A stretch of DNA of 39,351 bases from an uncultured Bacilli bacterium. Lineage in GTDB: Bacteria; Bacillota_I; Bacilli_A; RF39; UBA660. How positions within the stretch are numbered: position 1 is the stretch's first letter; each line of letters begins with the position of its first letter. Shown piece by piece: positions 39,324 through 39,351 of this stretch. The stretch lies in contig CANRBR010000004.1 in the NCBI GenBank assembly GCA_947628915.1, positions 1-39,351 of the forward strand, read 5' to 3'. The notes under the pieces are model-generated. The model had not been told where the DNA came from, ran no database searches, and saw nothing but the letters and a program-made list of their open reading frames with translations. Made by a program: the position numbers and the translations under genes.

Positions 39324-39351
39324 TATTTTGGTATATAATATGTGGTTATAG

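Noticed and set aside
1-39351. tRNA genes, CRISPR arrays, insertion-sequence ends
   Set aside because: No CCA-ending cloverleaf, no regularly spaced repeats with spacers and no paired terminal inverted repeats around the Rpn-family gene were seen by eye.

Overview
The window is a very AT-rich stretch of a Bacillota chromosome. TGA is used as a stop (end of the genes at 6574 and 22878), so this is the standard bacterial code and not the Mycoplasma code. Engulfment and late sporulation genes (spoIIP, spoIIM, a SpoIVB-type protease), an LtaS-type lipoteichoic acid synthase, MscL, a GIY-YIG UvrC, and a nusB-xseA-xseB...spoIVB order like that of Bacillus all point to an endospore-forming or recently endospore-forming Bacilli/Erysipelotrichia-like lineage with a compact genome. 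My guess is a gut RF39-type bacterium, by inference only. No tRNA, rRNA, CRISPR array or complete insertion sequence was found.

Region 1 (1-15899) is an envelope locus. After about 340 bases of hairpin-rich non-coding DNA come five same-strand genes. The first has an N-terminal membrane anchor, one InlB B-repeat and a Big_2-like domain. The second is secreted and carries four copies of a ~150-residue repeat. The next three are membrane-anchored paralogues of 816, 1282 and 1819 residues, made of InlB B-repeats, MucBP-like repeats and divergent InlB repeats. Each of the three ends in, or contains, a pair of modules resembling the repeat of the second protein. None carries an LPXTG sorting signal. 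This cluster, with its shared unrecognised module, is the best candidate here for an undescribed system.

Region 2 (16115-25288) starts with an Rpn/PD-(D/E)XK nuclease family gene and continues with housekeeping genes: uvrC; proS-frr; then an apparent operon of an AI-2E family permease, a (d)NMP kinase-like protein, cmk and alaS. The alanyl-tRNA synthetase is a natural short form: it lacks the beta-barrel part of the editing region and the whole C-Ala domain.

Region 3 (25439-30983) holds a membrane-tethered CPWC thioredoxin-like protein, queH (queuosine), an LtaS-type synthase, tcdA (cyclic t6A) and an unknown partner, and a convergent CDP-alcohol phosphatidyltransferase.

Region 4 (31000-39351) is a sporulation and housekeeping neighbourhood: spoIIP, two small membrane proteins, nusB-xseA-xseB, spoIVB, mscL, a 28-residue Prli42/DUF4044-like membrane peptide on the minus strand, and spoIIM. 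An accessory insert lies between xseB and spoIVB: an unknown gene and a toxin-antitoxin pair, with an MqsR-like toxin and an antitoxin fusing an MqsA-like zinc finger, an HTH and a Panacea domain. A near-perfect palindrome sits inside the pair's promoter.

Many genes have a TATAAT-like -10 box (often TGnTATAAT) only 15-19 bases upstream of the start codon, which implies very short leaders. Several upstream in-frame starts are rejected here because they overlap these boxes or the ribosome binding site. All gene identities come from reading the translations by eye; no database search was possible.
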